From Kitasatospora sp. NBC_01287 (lineage in GTDB: Bacteria > Actinomycetota > Actinomycetes > Streptomycetales > Streptomycetaceae): DNA of 64,000 nt. The notes below the pieces were generated by a model, which was given only the letters and a program-made list of their open reading frames with translations, ran no database searches and was not told the DNA's origin. Positions within the stretch are counted from its first letter, which is position 1. Every line of letters begins with the position of its first letter. The stretch lies in assembly GCF_026340565.1 (NCBI RefSeq), contig NZ_JAPEPB010000001.1:5556501-5620500 (forward strand), read 5' to 3'. Both the position numbers and the translations under genes were made by a program. Shown one piece after another: positions 57,811-64,000 of this stretch.

Positions 57811-58968
57811 ATGAGCACCACCACCCAGACCGCCGACAAGCGCGGCCTGCTGCAGCGGATCGACCGCGAGCGCCTGGTCCTGGCCATCGCCGCACCCGTG
57901 CTGGCCATCGCCGCCGCCGCGGTGATCTGCGCGGCCCTGCTGGCCGTCGCGGGCTTCAACCCGTTCCAGGCCTTCCAGCTGATGACCCACTACGGGTTCG
58001 CCTCCGACGGGCAGGTGGCGGTCATCAACAAGGCCACCACCTACTACCTCGCCGGTGTCGCGGTGGCCTTCGGCTTCCGGATGAACCTGTTCAACATCGG
58101 CGCCGACGGCCAGTACCAGCTGGCCGCGCTCTTCACCGCCTACGTCGGCGGTGTGGTGAACCTGCCCTCGTTCATCGAGATCCCGCTGCTGCTGATCGTC
58201 GCCATGCTGGTCGGCGGTCTGTGGGCCTCGGTCGCCGGCATCCTGCGGGTCACCCGCGGGGTCAGCGAGGTCATCTCGACCATCATGCTGAACGCCATCA
58301 CCACCGCGATCATCGGTGTGCTGCTGGTGCCCGGCATCTTCGCGCCGAGCAACGGCGGCGGGACCAGCAACTCCATCCAGACCAAGATGATGGCCACCTC
58401 CAGCAACTTCTTCACGCTGAGCACCGCGGGCGGTTCGGTCTACGGCTTCGCCATCCTGGCGGTGGTCATCGGGGTGCTGTTCCAGCTGGTGCTGACCCGC
58501 ACCCGGTTCGGCTTCGACCTGCGCGCCACCGGCCGCTCCGAGTCGGCCGCCGCCGCCAGCGGGGTCAACGTCAAGCGGATGATCCTGACCAGCATGTGCG
58601 TCTCCGGCGCGCTGGCCGGTCTGATCGGCATGCCCGACCTGCTGACCTACTCGCACTACTTCGGCCAGAACTTCCAGGCGGGCGTCGGCTTCACCGGCAT
58701 CGCGATCGCGCTGCTGGGCCGCAACACCCCGCTCGGCATCGGTTTCGCCGCGCTGCTCTGGTCCTTCCTGGATGTCACCGCCGACAAGCTCTCGGTGAAC
58801 AACTACCCGCCGGAGATCATCAAGGTCATGCAGGGCACCATCGTCATCTGCGTGGTCGTCGCCTACGAGCTGGTGCGCCGCTACGGCCTCAAGCGCCAGC
58901 AGCAGCGCGTCGGTGCCCAGCTTGCCGCTCAGGCCGAGTCGGCCGCCAAGAAGGAGGTGGCGGCATGA
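57811..58968 (+). CDS. Nucleoside ABC importer permease 1
   Basis: 385-residue permease (BPD_transp_2 family) with about nine membrane helices. It has the N-terminal MNLFNIGADGQYQLAALF motif and the conserved cytoplasmic loop LRATGRSESAAAASGVNVKRM that couples to the ATPase. ATG 57811 is chosen over GTG 57802 because GGGGGAG (57796-57802) is correctly spaced only for the ATG. It overlaps the next permease gene by 4 bp. Confidence 0.95.
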   Translation: MSTTTQTADKRGLLQRIDRERLVLAIAAPVLAIAAAAVICAALLAVAGFNPFQAFQLMTHYGFASDGQVAVINKATTYYLAGVAVAFGFRMNLFNIGADGQYQLAALFTAYVGGVVNLPSFIEIPLLLIVAMLVGGLWASVAGILRVTRGVSEVISTIMLNAITTAIIGVLLVPGIFAPSNGGGTSNSIQTKMMATSSNFFTLSTAGGSVYGFAILAVVIGVLFQLVLTRTRFGFDLRATGRSESAAAASGVNVKRMILTSMCVSGALAGLIGMPDLLTYSHYFGQNFQAGVGFTGIAIALLGRNTPLGIGFAALLWSFLDVTADKLSVNNYPPEIIKVMQGTIVICVVVAYELVRRYGLKRQQQRVGAQLAAQAESAAKKEVAA

Positions 58969-60233
58969 GCACCGCGACTGAGCCCCGTACCAAGCCGTCC
59001 GTCAAGGCCCCCGGGCAGCGGGCCAGGCTCTCGCTGCCGGTCATCCTGCTGCTGGTCTCCGGCGCGATCCTGCTGTTCGCCTTCGTCGGCGCCGTCACCG
59101 GCAACCACGAGCTGACCTCCTCCGGCCAGGTGACCGCCGCGCTGGGCGCCGCGGTGCCGATCGGCATGGCGGGTCTGGGCGGTCTGTGGGCCGAGCGGGC
59201 CGGTGTGGTCAACATCGGCCTCGAAGGCATGATGGTGGCCGGCACCTTCGCCGGCGCCTGGGTCGGCTACCTGGTCAACCCCTGGGTCGGCCTGCTGGCC
59301 GCGATCGCGGCCGGCGCCGCGGGCGGCCTGCTGCACGCGGTGCTCACGGTCGGGGTCGGGGTGGACCACATCGTCTCCGGTGTCGGCATCAACCTGCTGA
59401 TCCCCGGCATCTGCCTCTACGTCAACCGGATCTACTACCCGGACTACGTCTCGGCCGGTGCCGGTGCCTCGCAGTCGCCGCCCACCCCGGGGCTGCCGAC
59501 CATCACCATCGGCGGCCTCTCGACCTGGCTGGACAAGATCGAGGGCCACCACTGGTTCTTCGTCTCCGACGTCGCGGGTCTGCTCGGCGGCCTGGTCACC
59601 GACCTGTCGGTGGTCACCGTGCTGGCGGTCGCGCTGCTGGTCGGCACCTACTTCGTGCTCTGGCGCACCACCTTCGGGCTGCGGCTGCGCTCCTGCGGCG
59701 AGAACCCGACCGCGGCCGAGTCGCTGGGCGTGAACGTCTACAAGTACAAGTACATCGCGGTGATCGCCTCCGGCGGCTTCGCGGGCCTGGGCGGGGCCTA
59801 CCTCTCGATGGTCGCCGCCAGCGTCTACCGCGACGGCCAGACCGGCAACCGCGGTTACATCGGTCTCGCCTCGATGATCTTCGGCAACTGGCTGCCGGGC
59901 GGCCTGGCCACCGGCGCGGGCCTGTTCGGCTTCACCGACAGCCTCCAGCTGCGCGACCCGGACTCGGTGCACGTGCTGCTGCTCGCGCTGGCGATCATCA
60001 TGGCGCTGCTCGCGGCCTGGCAGGGCTACCGGCGCAAGCTGGTGCCGGCCGTGGTCAGCCTGGTCGCCGCCGGCGGCCTGGCGCTCTGGTACGCGACCAC
60101 CGACGTCGTGCAGCGCCCGCTGATCGTGGCGACGCCGTACGTGATCACCCTGGTGGTGCTGGCCCTCTCGGCGCAGCGGTTGCGGCCGCCGAAGGCCGAC
60201 GGGCAGATCTACCGCAAGGGGCAGGGCAAGTGA
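58965..60233 (+). CDS. Nucleoside ABC importer permease 2
   Basis: 422-residue BPD_transp_2 permease, partner of the preceding one. Motifs are GGLWAERAGVVNIGLEGMM near residue 70 and the coupling loop LRSCGENPTAAESLGVN. A long helical C-terminus extends past the family core (residues ~345-422). The ATG overlaps the previous stop (ATGA) and follows AAGGAGG; its own stop overlaps cdd by 4 bp. The tight coupling shows that the importer and cytidine deaminase are one unit. Confidence 0.95.
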   Translation: MSTATEPRTKPSVKAPGQRARLSLPVILLLVSGAILLFAFVGAVTGNHELTSSGQVTAALGAAVPIGMAGLGGLWAERAGVVNIGLEGMMVAGTFAGAWVGYLVNPWVGLLAAIAAGAAGGLLHAVLTVGVGVDHIVSGVGINLLIPGICLYVNRIYYPDYVSAGAGASQSPPTPGLPTITIGGLSTWLDKIEGHHWFFVSDVAGLLGGLVTDLSVVTVLAVALLVGTYFVLWRTTFGLRLRSCGENPTAAESLGVNVYKYKYIAVIASGGFAGLGGAYLSMVAASVYRDGQTGNRGYIGLASMIFGNWLPGGLATGAGLFGFTDSLQLRDPDSVHVLLLALAIIMALLAAWQGYRRKLVPAVVSLVAAGGLALWYATTDVVQRPLIVATPYVITLVVLALSAQRLRPPKADGQIYRKGQGK

Positions 60234-60634
60234 CGGCCGCCCAGCGGTCGGTCGAGGTGGACTGGGCGGCGCTGCGCACGGCCGCCCGGGACGCGATGAC
60301 CCGGGCGTACGCCCCGTACAGCAAGTACCCGGTCGGGGCGGCCGCGCTGGTCGACGACGGGCGGGTGGTCACCGGCTGCAACGTGGAGAACGCCTCCTAC
60401 GGCCTGGGCCTGTGCGCCGAGTGCGGGCTGGTCTCGGCGCTCTTCGCGAGCGGTGGCGGCCGGCTGGTCGCCTTCGCCTGCGTGGACGGTGCCGGGCAGG
60501 CGCTGATGCCGTGCGGGCGCTGCCGCCAGCTGCTCTACGAGCACGGCGGCCCCGACCTGCTGGTCGACCTGCCCTCGGGGATCAAGCCGATGACCGAGGT
60601 GCTGCCGGACGCGTTCGGGCCCGAGCGGCTGTAG
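60230..60634 (+). CDS. cdd: Cytidine deaminase
   Basis: 134-residue small tetrameric-type enzyme that deaminates cytidine and deoxycytidine to uridine and deoxyuridine. The zinc site is complete: C62-A-E64 (NASYGLGLCAECG) with the proton-shuttling Glu, and C95-G-R-C98. The substrate motif NVENASYG is present. The GTG start at 60230 overlaps the permease stop by 4 bp. It follows the importer, so incoming pyrimidine nucleosides can be deaminated at once. Confidence 0.97.
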   Translation: MTAAQRSVEVDWAALRTAARDAMTRAYAPYSKYPVGAAALVDDGRVVTGCNVENASYGLGLCAECGLVSALFASGGGRLVAFACVDGAGQALMPCGRCRQLLYEHGGPDLLVDLPSGIKPMTEVLPDAFGPERL

Positions 60635-60667
60635 CCGGCAGGGATCAGCGGTCAGGGATCGGTAGTA

Positions 60668-60684
60668 GTCACACGCGGTGTGAC
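60668..60684. promoter_or_regulatory. Operator-like palindrome in the deoA promoter
   Basis: GTCACAC (60668-60674), GCG, and GTGTGAC (60678-60684) form a perfect 7-bp inverted repeat just upstream of the -10 box. It would cover the -35/spacer region, a standard place for a repressor. Confidence 0.55.
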
Positions 60685-60689
60685 GCGCG

Positions 60690-60695
60690 TAGAGT
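60690..60695 (+). promoter_or_regulatory. -10 box of deoA
   Basis: TAGAGT fits the actinobacterial TANNNT -10 consensus. Transcription would start near 60702, giving a leader of about 70 bases; the -35 is not obvious because the palindrome occupies that place. Confidence 0.5.
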
Positions 60696-60700
60696 GGCGG

Positions 60701-60727
60701 GGGGGCGACTGAGCAGCAGTCGCCCCC
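60701..60727 (+). other. Hairpin at the predicted 5' end of the deoA mRNA
   Basis: A perfect 11-bp stem (60701-60711 with 60717-60727) has a 5-base loop. It lies at or just after the predicted transcription start and 45 bp before deoA. It could be a 5' stabilising stem-loop or, alternatively, the terminator of the cdd operon; there is no T-tract. Confidence 0.6.
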
Positions 60728-60771
60728 GCGCCACTTCCGTTCTTCTGCCGGTTCCCCGTTGGAGAAATGCC

Positions 60772-62049
60772 ATGGACGTCATCTCCGTCATCACTGCCAA
60801 GCGCGATCGCCGCGAGCTGACCGATGATCAGATCGACTGGGTCATCGATGCCTACACCCGCGGTGTGGTGGCCGACGAGCAGATGTCGGCGCTGGCCATG
60901 GCCATCCTGCTGAACGGGATGAACCTGCGCGAGATCGGGCGCTGGACCGACGCGATGATCCGCTCGGGCGTCCGGATGGACTTCGCCGCCCTGGGCGTCC
61001 CGACCGCCGACAAGCACTCCACCGGGGGCGTCGGCGACAAGATCACCCTGCCGCTGGCCCCGCTGGTCGCCGCCTGCGGCGCGGCCGTCCCGCAGCTGTC
61101 GGGCCGCGGCCTGGGCCACACCGGCGGCACCCTGGACAAGCTGGAGTCCATCCCCGGCTGGCGCGCGCTGCTCTCCAACGACGAGATGATGCACGTGCTG
61201 CGCGAGTCCGGCGCGGTGATCTGCGCGGCCGGTGACGGCCTGGCCCCCGCCGACAAGAAGCTCTACGCGCTGCGCGACGTCACCGGCACGGTCGAGGCCA
61301 TCCCGCTGATCGCCTCCTCGATCATGTCCAAGAAGATCGCCGAGGGCACCGGCTCCCTGGTCCTGGACGTGAAGGTCGGCTCCGGCGCCTTCATGAAGAA
61401 CCTGGCCGACGCCCAGGAGCTGGCCCGCACCATGGTCGGCCTGGGCCGCGGCGCGGGCGTCAACACCGTCGCGCTGCTGACCGACATGTCCACCCCGCTC
61501 GGCCTCACCGCGGGCAACGCGCTGGAGGTGCGCGAGTCCGTCGAGGTGCTGGCCGGCGGCGGCCCGGCCGACGTGGTCGAGCTGACCGTGGCGCTGGCCC
61601 GCGAGATGCTCAAGGCCGCGGGCGTGCACGGCAAGGACCCGGCCGACGCGCTCAGGGACGGCTCCGCGATGGACCACTGGCGCCGGCTGATCTCCGCCCA
61701 GGGCGGCGACGTGGACGCCCCGCTGCCCGTCGCCAAGGAGCAGCACGTGATCCCCGCCCCCGCGAGCGGCGTGCTCACCGCGCTGGACGCCTACGCGGTG
61801 GGCGTCTGCGCCTGGCGCCTGGGCGCCGGCCGCGCGCGCAAGGAGGACCCGGTGCAGGCGGGCGCGGGCGTGGAGATGCACGCCAAGCCCGGCGACGTGG
61901 TGACGGCCGGCCAGCCCCTGCTGACCCTGCACACGGACACCCCGGAGCGGTTCGACTACGCGATCGAGGCGCTGGCCGGCGGCGTCGAGGTCGCGCCGCT
62001 GGGCACGGAGTACACCCGCACGCCGCTGGTGCTGGACCGCATCGGCTGA
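60772..62049 (+). CDS. deoA: Thymidine (pyrimidine-nucleoside) phosphorylase
   Basis: 425-residue phosphorylase that splits thymidine (and possibly uridine) into base and (deoxy)ribose-1-phosphate. The family signature lies in ADKHSTGGVGDKITLPL (KHSTGGVGDK at 81-90). The phosphate- and substrate-binding motifs SGRGLGHTGGTLDKLE and VGSGAFMKN follow, as does the C-terminal alpha/beta domain (PAPASGVLTALDAYAVG). The ATG at 60772 has GGAGAAA at 60761-60767. It lies 137 bp after cdd, with its own promoter and palindrome, and completes the salvage route begun by the importer and cdd. Confidence 0.97.
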   Translation: MDVISVITAKRDRRELTDDQIDWVIDAYTRGVVADEQMSALAMAILLNGMNLREIGRWTDAMIRSGVRMDFAALGVPTADKHSTGGVGDKITLPLAPLVAACGAAVPQLSGRGLGHTGGTLDKLESIPGWRALLSNDEMMHVLRESGAVICAAGDGLAPADKKLYALRDVTGTVEAIPLIASSIMSKKIAEGTGSLVLDVKVGSGAFMKNLADAQELARTMVGLGRGAGVNTVALLTDMSTPLGLTAGNALEVRESVEVLAGGGPADVVELTVALAREMLKAAGVHGKDPADALRDGSAMDHWRRLISAQGGDVDAPLPVAKEQHVIPAPASGVLTALDAYAVGVCAWRLGAGRARKEDPVQAGAGVEMHAKPGDVVTAGQPLLTLHTDTPERFDYAIEALAGGVEVAPLGTEYTRTPLVLDRIG

Positions 62050-62064
62050 GGCGGCGGGCAGGTT

Positions 62065-62101
62065 CCGGTGGGCGGCTCGCGGGGTGCGGGCCGCCCACCG
62101 G
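62065..62101 (+). terminator. Hairpin terminator after deoA
   Basis: A perfect 12-bp stem (62065-62076 with 62090-62101) with a 13-base loop begins 16 bp after the deoA stop. Confidence 0.65.
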
Positions 62102-62123
62102 CGTGTTCGGGACCGCCTCGCTC

Positions 62124-62150
62124 CAGATGTACATCTGCTACATTCGCTAC
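62124..62150 (+). promoter_or_regulatory. Promoter/operator of the toxin-antitoxin pair
   Basis: Three TACAT boxes, one within a TGTACA palindrome, are spaced across an AT-richer stretch directly before the antitoxin ATG. TACATT (62139-62144) serves as a -10 six bases before the ATG, so the message may be leaderless. The boxes may bind the antitoxin for autorepression. Confidence 0.5.
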
Positions 62151-62432
62151 ATGAGTGAGCCAGTGGTCGAATCCATGGCAGAGGTCCGCAGCCACCTCGC
62201 GGACGTCATCGATCGGGCCCGTCGTGACGAGACCCCGACGATCATCACGCGTCGCGGCAAGCAGGAGGCCGTGGTCCTCGACATAGGGGAGTACCAGCGG
62301 CTGCGGCAGCTCGCCGACCAGGCGGAGGACGCCTGGCTGGGCGTGCTGGCCGACGAAGCGGAAGCCGAAGGCCGGGAAGGGTCCGTCTCGCTCGATGAGA
62401 TGGCCGCCATGGTCCGCGCGCACCACGCCTGA
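62151..62432 (+). CDS. Phd/YefM-type antitoxin
   Basis: 93-residue type II antitoxin. The N-terminal DNA-binding domain has SMAEVRSHLADVIDRAR and TIITRRGKQEAVVLDIGEYQRL, the Phd/YefM signature. The acidic C-terminal part (DQAEDAWLGVLADEAEAE) would wrap the toxin. The start is ATG 62151, six bases after a -10-like TACATT, probably leaderless. The toxin gene follows 5 bp after the stop. The pair may regulate its own promoter through the TACAT boxes. Confidence 0.92.
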   Translation: MSEPVVESMAEVRSHLADVIDRARRDETPTIITRRGKQEAVVLDIGEYQRLRQLADQAEDAWLGVLADEAEAEGREGSVSLDEMAAMVRAHHA

Positions 62433-62437
62433 CCGGC

Positions 62438-62716
62438 ATGGGTCACGTCACGAGGTTCACCCCGCATGCCCAGCGGGACATGCTGAAGATCCCGCGGGCC
62501 GACGCGATCCGGATCCTGCACCGCCTCGCCGAGTTCCAGCAGGCGTTGGACAGCGGGGAGACGGCGGCCTTCGACATCAAGGCCCTGCGAGGGCGCGCCG
62601 ACCAGTGGCGGCTCAGGGTCGGCGACTACCGGGTGGTGTACACGGTCGAGCAGGGCCGGTTGATCGTCTGGGTCCTGGCCGCCGGAAACCGCCGCGAGGT
62701 CTACCGCGACCGGTAG
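62438..62716 (+). CDS. RelE/ParE-family toxin
   Basis: 92-residue toxin of the RelE superfamily; members cut mRNA on the ribosome or poison gyrase. The characteristic end DQWRLRVGDYRVVYTVEQG and VWVLAAGNRREVYR carries the basic and aromatic residues typical of RelE-type RNases (R, Y, R). The ATG at 62438 lies 5 bp after the antitoxin stop, the standard order. It converges on the GH16-like gene, with 13 bp between the stops. Confidence 0.92.
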   Translation: MGHVTRFTPHAQRDMLKIPRADAIRILHRLAEFQQALDSGETAAFDIKALRGRADQWRLRVGDYRVVYTVEQGRLIVWVLAAGNRREVYRDR

Positions 62717-62729
62717 CCGTCGCGGCGGC

Positions 62730-63380
62730 TCACCGCTCCACTCGCAGGCTCAGGCAGCGCCAGCTCAGCCGGCGGGGGCCGAAGAACGAAGGGGCGGGGT
62801 GGTAGGTGCCGTCGGAGACCGAGAGGTTGACGATCAGGTAGGCGGACCAGTCGGCCCCGACGCCCTGGCCGTCGGAGTGGAAGAGGGTGTCGCCCGCGTA
62901 CCAGTCGACGGAGTCGGCGCCGATGGTGGTGCTGAGGTCGACGGTGGCCCCGGGGGCGACGCCGGCGGAGGCGCCGTGCCAGTAGAAGGAGTCACCGCTG
63001 AGGTGGTTGCTGACCTCCAGCAGGTCGGGGTGGTCGGGGTGGTACTCGAAGACGTCGACCTCGTTGCCGCCGTCGCGCCAGGTCCAGATCGCCGGCCAGG
63101 CGCCGATCCCGGTGGGCAGCGTGACCTGGGCGTGCAGGGTGTCGCCGGCCTTGAGCTGGAAGGCCTGCGGGCTGCCCTCAGTGGTGAGCAGGTTGCAGCT
63201 CCACTGGCGGCTGAACCAGCCGCGGGTGGCGGTGAAGGTGCCGTCCGGGCAGTAGGCGTGGTTGAGGTTGTCGAGCTTGTGGTCGGCCCGGTTGGTCGGG
63301 CCCATGTTCGGATAGGCGCTGGTGCGGCCGGCCACCCACTGGGTGGCCGAGCCGAAGTCCGCGTCGAAGACGATCGCCAT
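62730..63380 (-). CDS. GH16-like concanavalin-fold protein without signal peptide
   Basis: 216-residue beta-rich protein. NEVDVFEYH places E107, D109 and E112 in the E-x-D-x-x-E catalytic pattern of family 16 glycosidases (beta-glucanases, agarases), preceded by GIGAWPAIWTWRDGG, the usual strand before it. The ATG at 63380 has GGGGAGAG just upstream and the sequence starts directly with the fold (AIVFDADFGSATQW), so no signal peptide is present. This is odd for an enzyme acting on polysaccharides. It could be a cytoplasmic lectin-like or intracellular glycan enzyme, or be exported without a classical signal. Beside it lies a PhyH-type gene. Confidence 0.75.
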   Translation of the reverse strand: MAIVFDADFGSATQWVAGRTSAYPNMGPTNRADHKLDNLNHAYCPDGTFTATRGWFSRQWSCNLLTTEGSPQAFQLKAGDTLHAQVTLPTGIGAWPAIWTWRDGGNEVDVFEYHPDHPDLLEVSNHLSGDSFYWHGASAGVAPGATVDLSTTIGADSVDWYAGDTLFHSDGQGVGADWSAYLIVNLSVSDGTYHPAPSFFGPRRLSWRCLSLRVER

Positions 63381-63448
63381 GGTTCTCTCCCCTGATTTCT
63401 CAGGGTGATATGCCCTTCACGCACGGCGATAACCGCTGGTTGGTCGGG

Positions 63449-64000
63449 TCAGTGGCGACCGAGCCCGAGGCGCACGGCGCGCTCCACGGGCGAGTGGTCG
63501 CCGTCGGCGCGGTCCAGGTCGAGCAGGCCGGTCGGCACCAGCGGGGGCTGGGCCAGGAAGCGTGGGACGGTGCCGTGGTGCGGCTGGGCGGAGTGGATGA
63601 GGAACGGGTGGCAGAGGTAGACGTCGCCGGCCAGGCCGGTGGCGAGGGCCTCCGGGCGCTCGGGGGCGTCGAGGCGGCCGGCCTCGGCCATCTCGCCACA
63701 GAGCGCGAAGCCGTCCACCCCGCGCTCGCCGTGGGGCTGGAGGAAGGCCGGCACGTCCAGGTGCGAGCCGACCTTGATCCGGGTCGGCGCGTTGTCGGCG
63801 TCGGTGTCCGAGAAGAGGAAGAGCATCAGCAGGGCCCGGCCCTCGGAGCGCAGGTTGAGCCAGTAGCCCTGCTCGCCGGGCGGCGTGAAGCTGGCGTCCA
63901 TGTGCCAGCCGGCGTCGCCCGGGTCGGCGGGGTGCGGGAAGCGGATCGGGAAGGTGCCCAGGCCGGTGCGCGGCACCCAGCGCCGCGGGCCGACCAGTTG
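63449..64000 (-). CDS. Phytanoyl-CoA dioxygenase (PhyH)-like protein, N-terminus beyond window
   Basis: The frame stays open to the right edge, so the start is outside the window; the GTG at 63976 is internal. The 184 visible residues contain the iron-binding facial triad of 2-oxoglutarate-dependent PhyH-type oxygenases: H and D in GWHMDASF and the distal H in LCHPFLIHSAQPHHG. A conserved Arg (VPRFLAQPP) for 2-oxoglutarate follows. Substrate unknown; members hydroxylate fatty acyl-CoA, amino acids or antibiotic scaffolds. It lies 69 bp from the GH16-like gene start, in the same direction, so the two could be one transcript. Confidence 0.75.
   Translation of the reverse strand, partial: QLVGPRRWVPRTGLGTFPIRFPHPADPGDAGWHMDASFTPPGEQGYWLNLRSEGRALLMLFLFSDTDADNAPTRIKVGSHLDVPAFLQPHGERGVDGFALCGEMAEAGRLDAPERPEALATGLAGDVYLCHPFLIHSAQPHHGTVPRFLAQPPLVPTGLLDLDRADGDHSPVERAVRLGLGRH

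Overview
The window is very GC-rich with strong GC bias at third codon positions, uses GTG and TTG starts often, and carries many 4-bp ATGA/GTGA gene overlaps. Together with the gene content this points to the conserved chromosome core of a streptomycete (Streptomyces, Kitasatospora or Streptacidiphilus). From memory, the order pcrA, small B12 subunit, sucCD, purNH, folD, mdh, sdhCDAB, B12 mutase, BMP lipoprotein/ABC importer, cdd, deoA matches the S. coelicolor SCO4797-SCO4899 stretch. No tRNA, rRNA, CRISPR array, insertion sequence or prophage was found.

Layout. 1-3702: three linked membrane genes for surface glycans (a GT-C-like protein cut by the left edge, an acyltransferase 3 protein, a PIG-V-like mannosyltransferase). 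3784-6926: helicase PcrA and a stand-alone B12-binding mutase subunit. 6937-15437: a two-armed module, DUF5691 and a SWIM-family protein lacking its zinc finger on the minus strand, and MoxR ATPase, DUF5682 and VWA (CoxE-like) genes on the plus strand, with a Uma2 nuclease-fold gene between the arms. 15706-17783: sucCD. 17687-22345: a sigma-factor-like membrane protein, DUF6350 protein, GtrB-like glycosyltransferase and a small membrane protein. 22717-24971: purN-purH. 25060-26334: RDD membrane protein and a probable decayed membrane gene. 26608-32333: folD, DUF3017, mdh, CNNM-type protein, trpS, 2'-5' RNA ligase-like protein. 32428-38131: a Stealth phosphotransferase facing a very large GT2/CDP-glycerol phosphotransferase. 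38313-42756: YihY protein, DD-carboxypeptidase, SCO4848-family protein and a secreted repeat protein. 42841-46301: sdhCDAB on the minus strand. 46554-50570: lipoprotein, OHCU decarboxylase, SDR and the large B12 mutase subunit. 50685-54529: secreted S53 peptidase and an M20 amidohydrolase. 54766-62049: nucleoside importer with cdd and deoA. 62151-64000: a Phd/RelE toxin-antitoxin pair, a GH16-like protein and a truncated PhyH-type dioxygenase.

How the genes work together. sucCD, sdhCDAB and mdh supply three successive parts of the TCA cycle. The B12 mutase subunits could feed succinyl-CoA into the same pathway. purNH and folD share one-carbon folate chemistry. The BMP lipoprotein, ABC importer, cdd and deoA form a take-up-and-degrade route for nucleosides. 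The Stealth/CDP-glycerol pair and the 5' glycan genes act on wall or surface polymers. The least understood part is the MoxR/DUF5682/VWA/DUF5691/SWIM-like module, which is my best candidate for an uncharacterised system.
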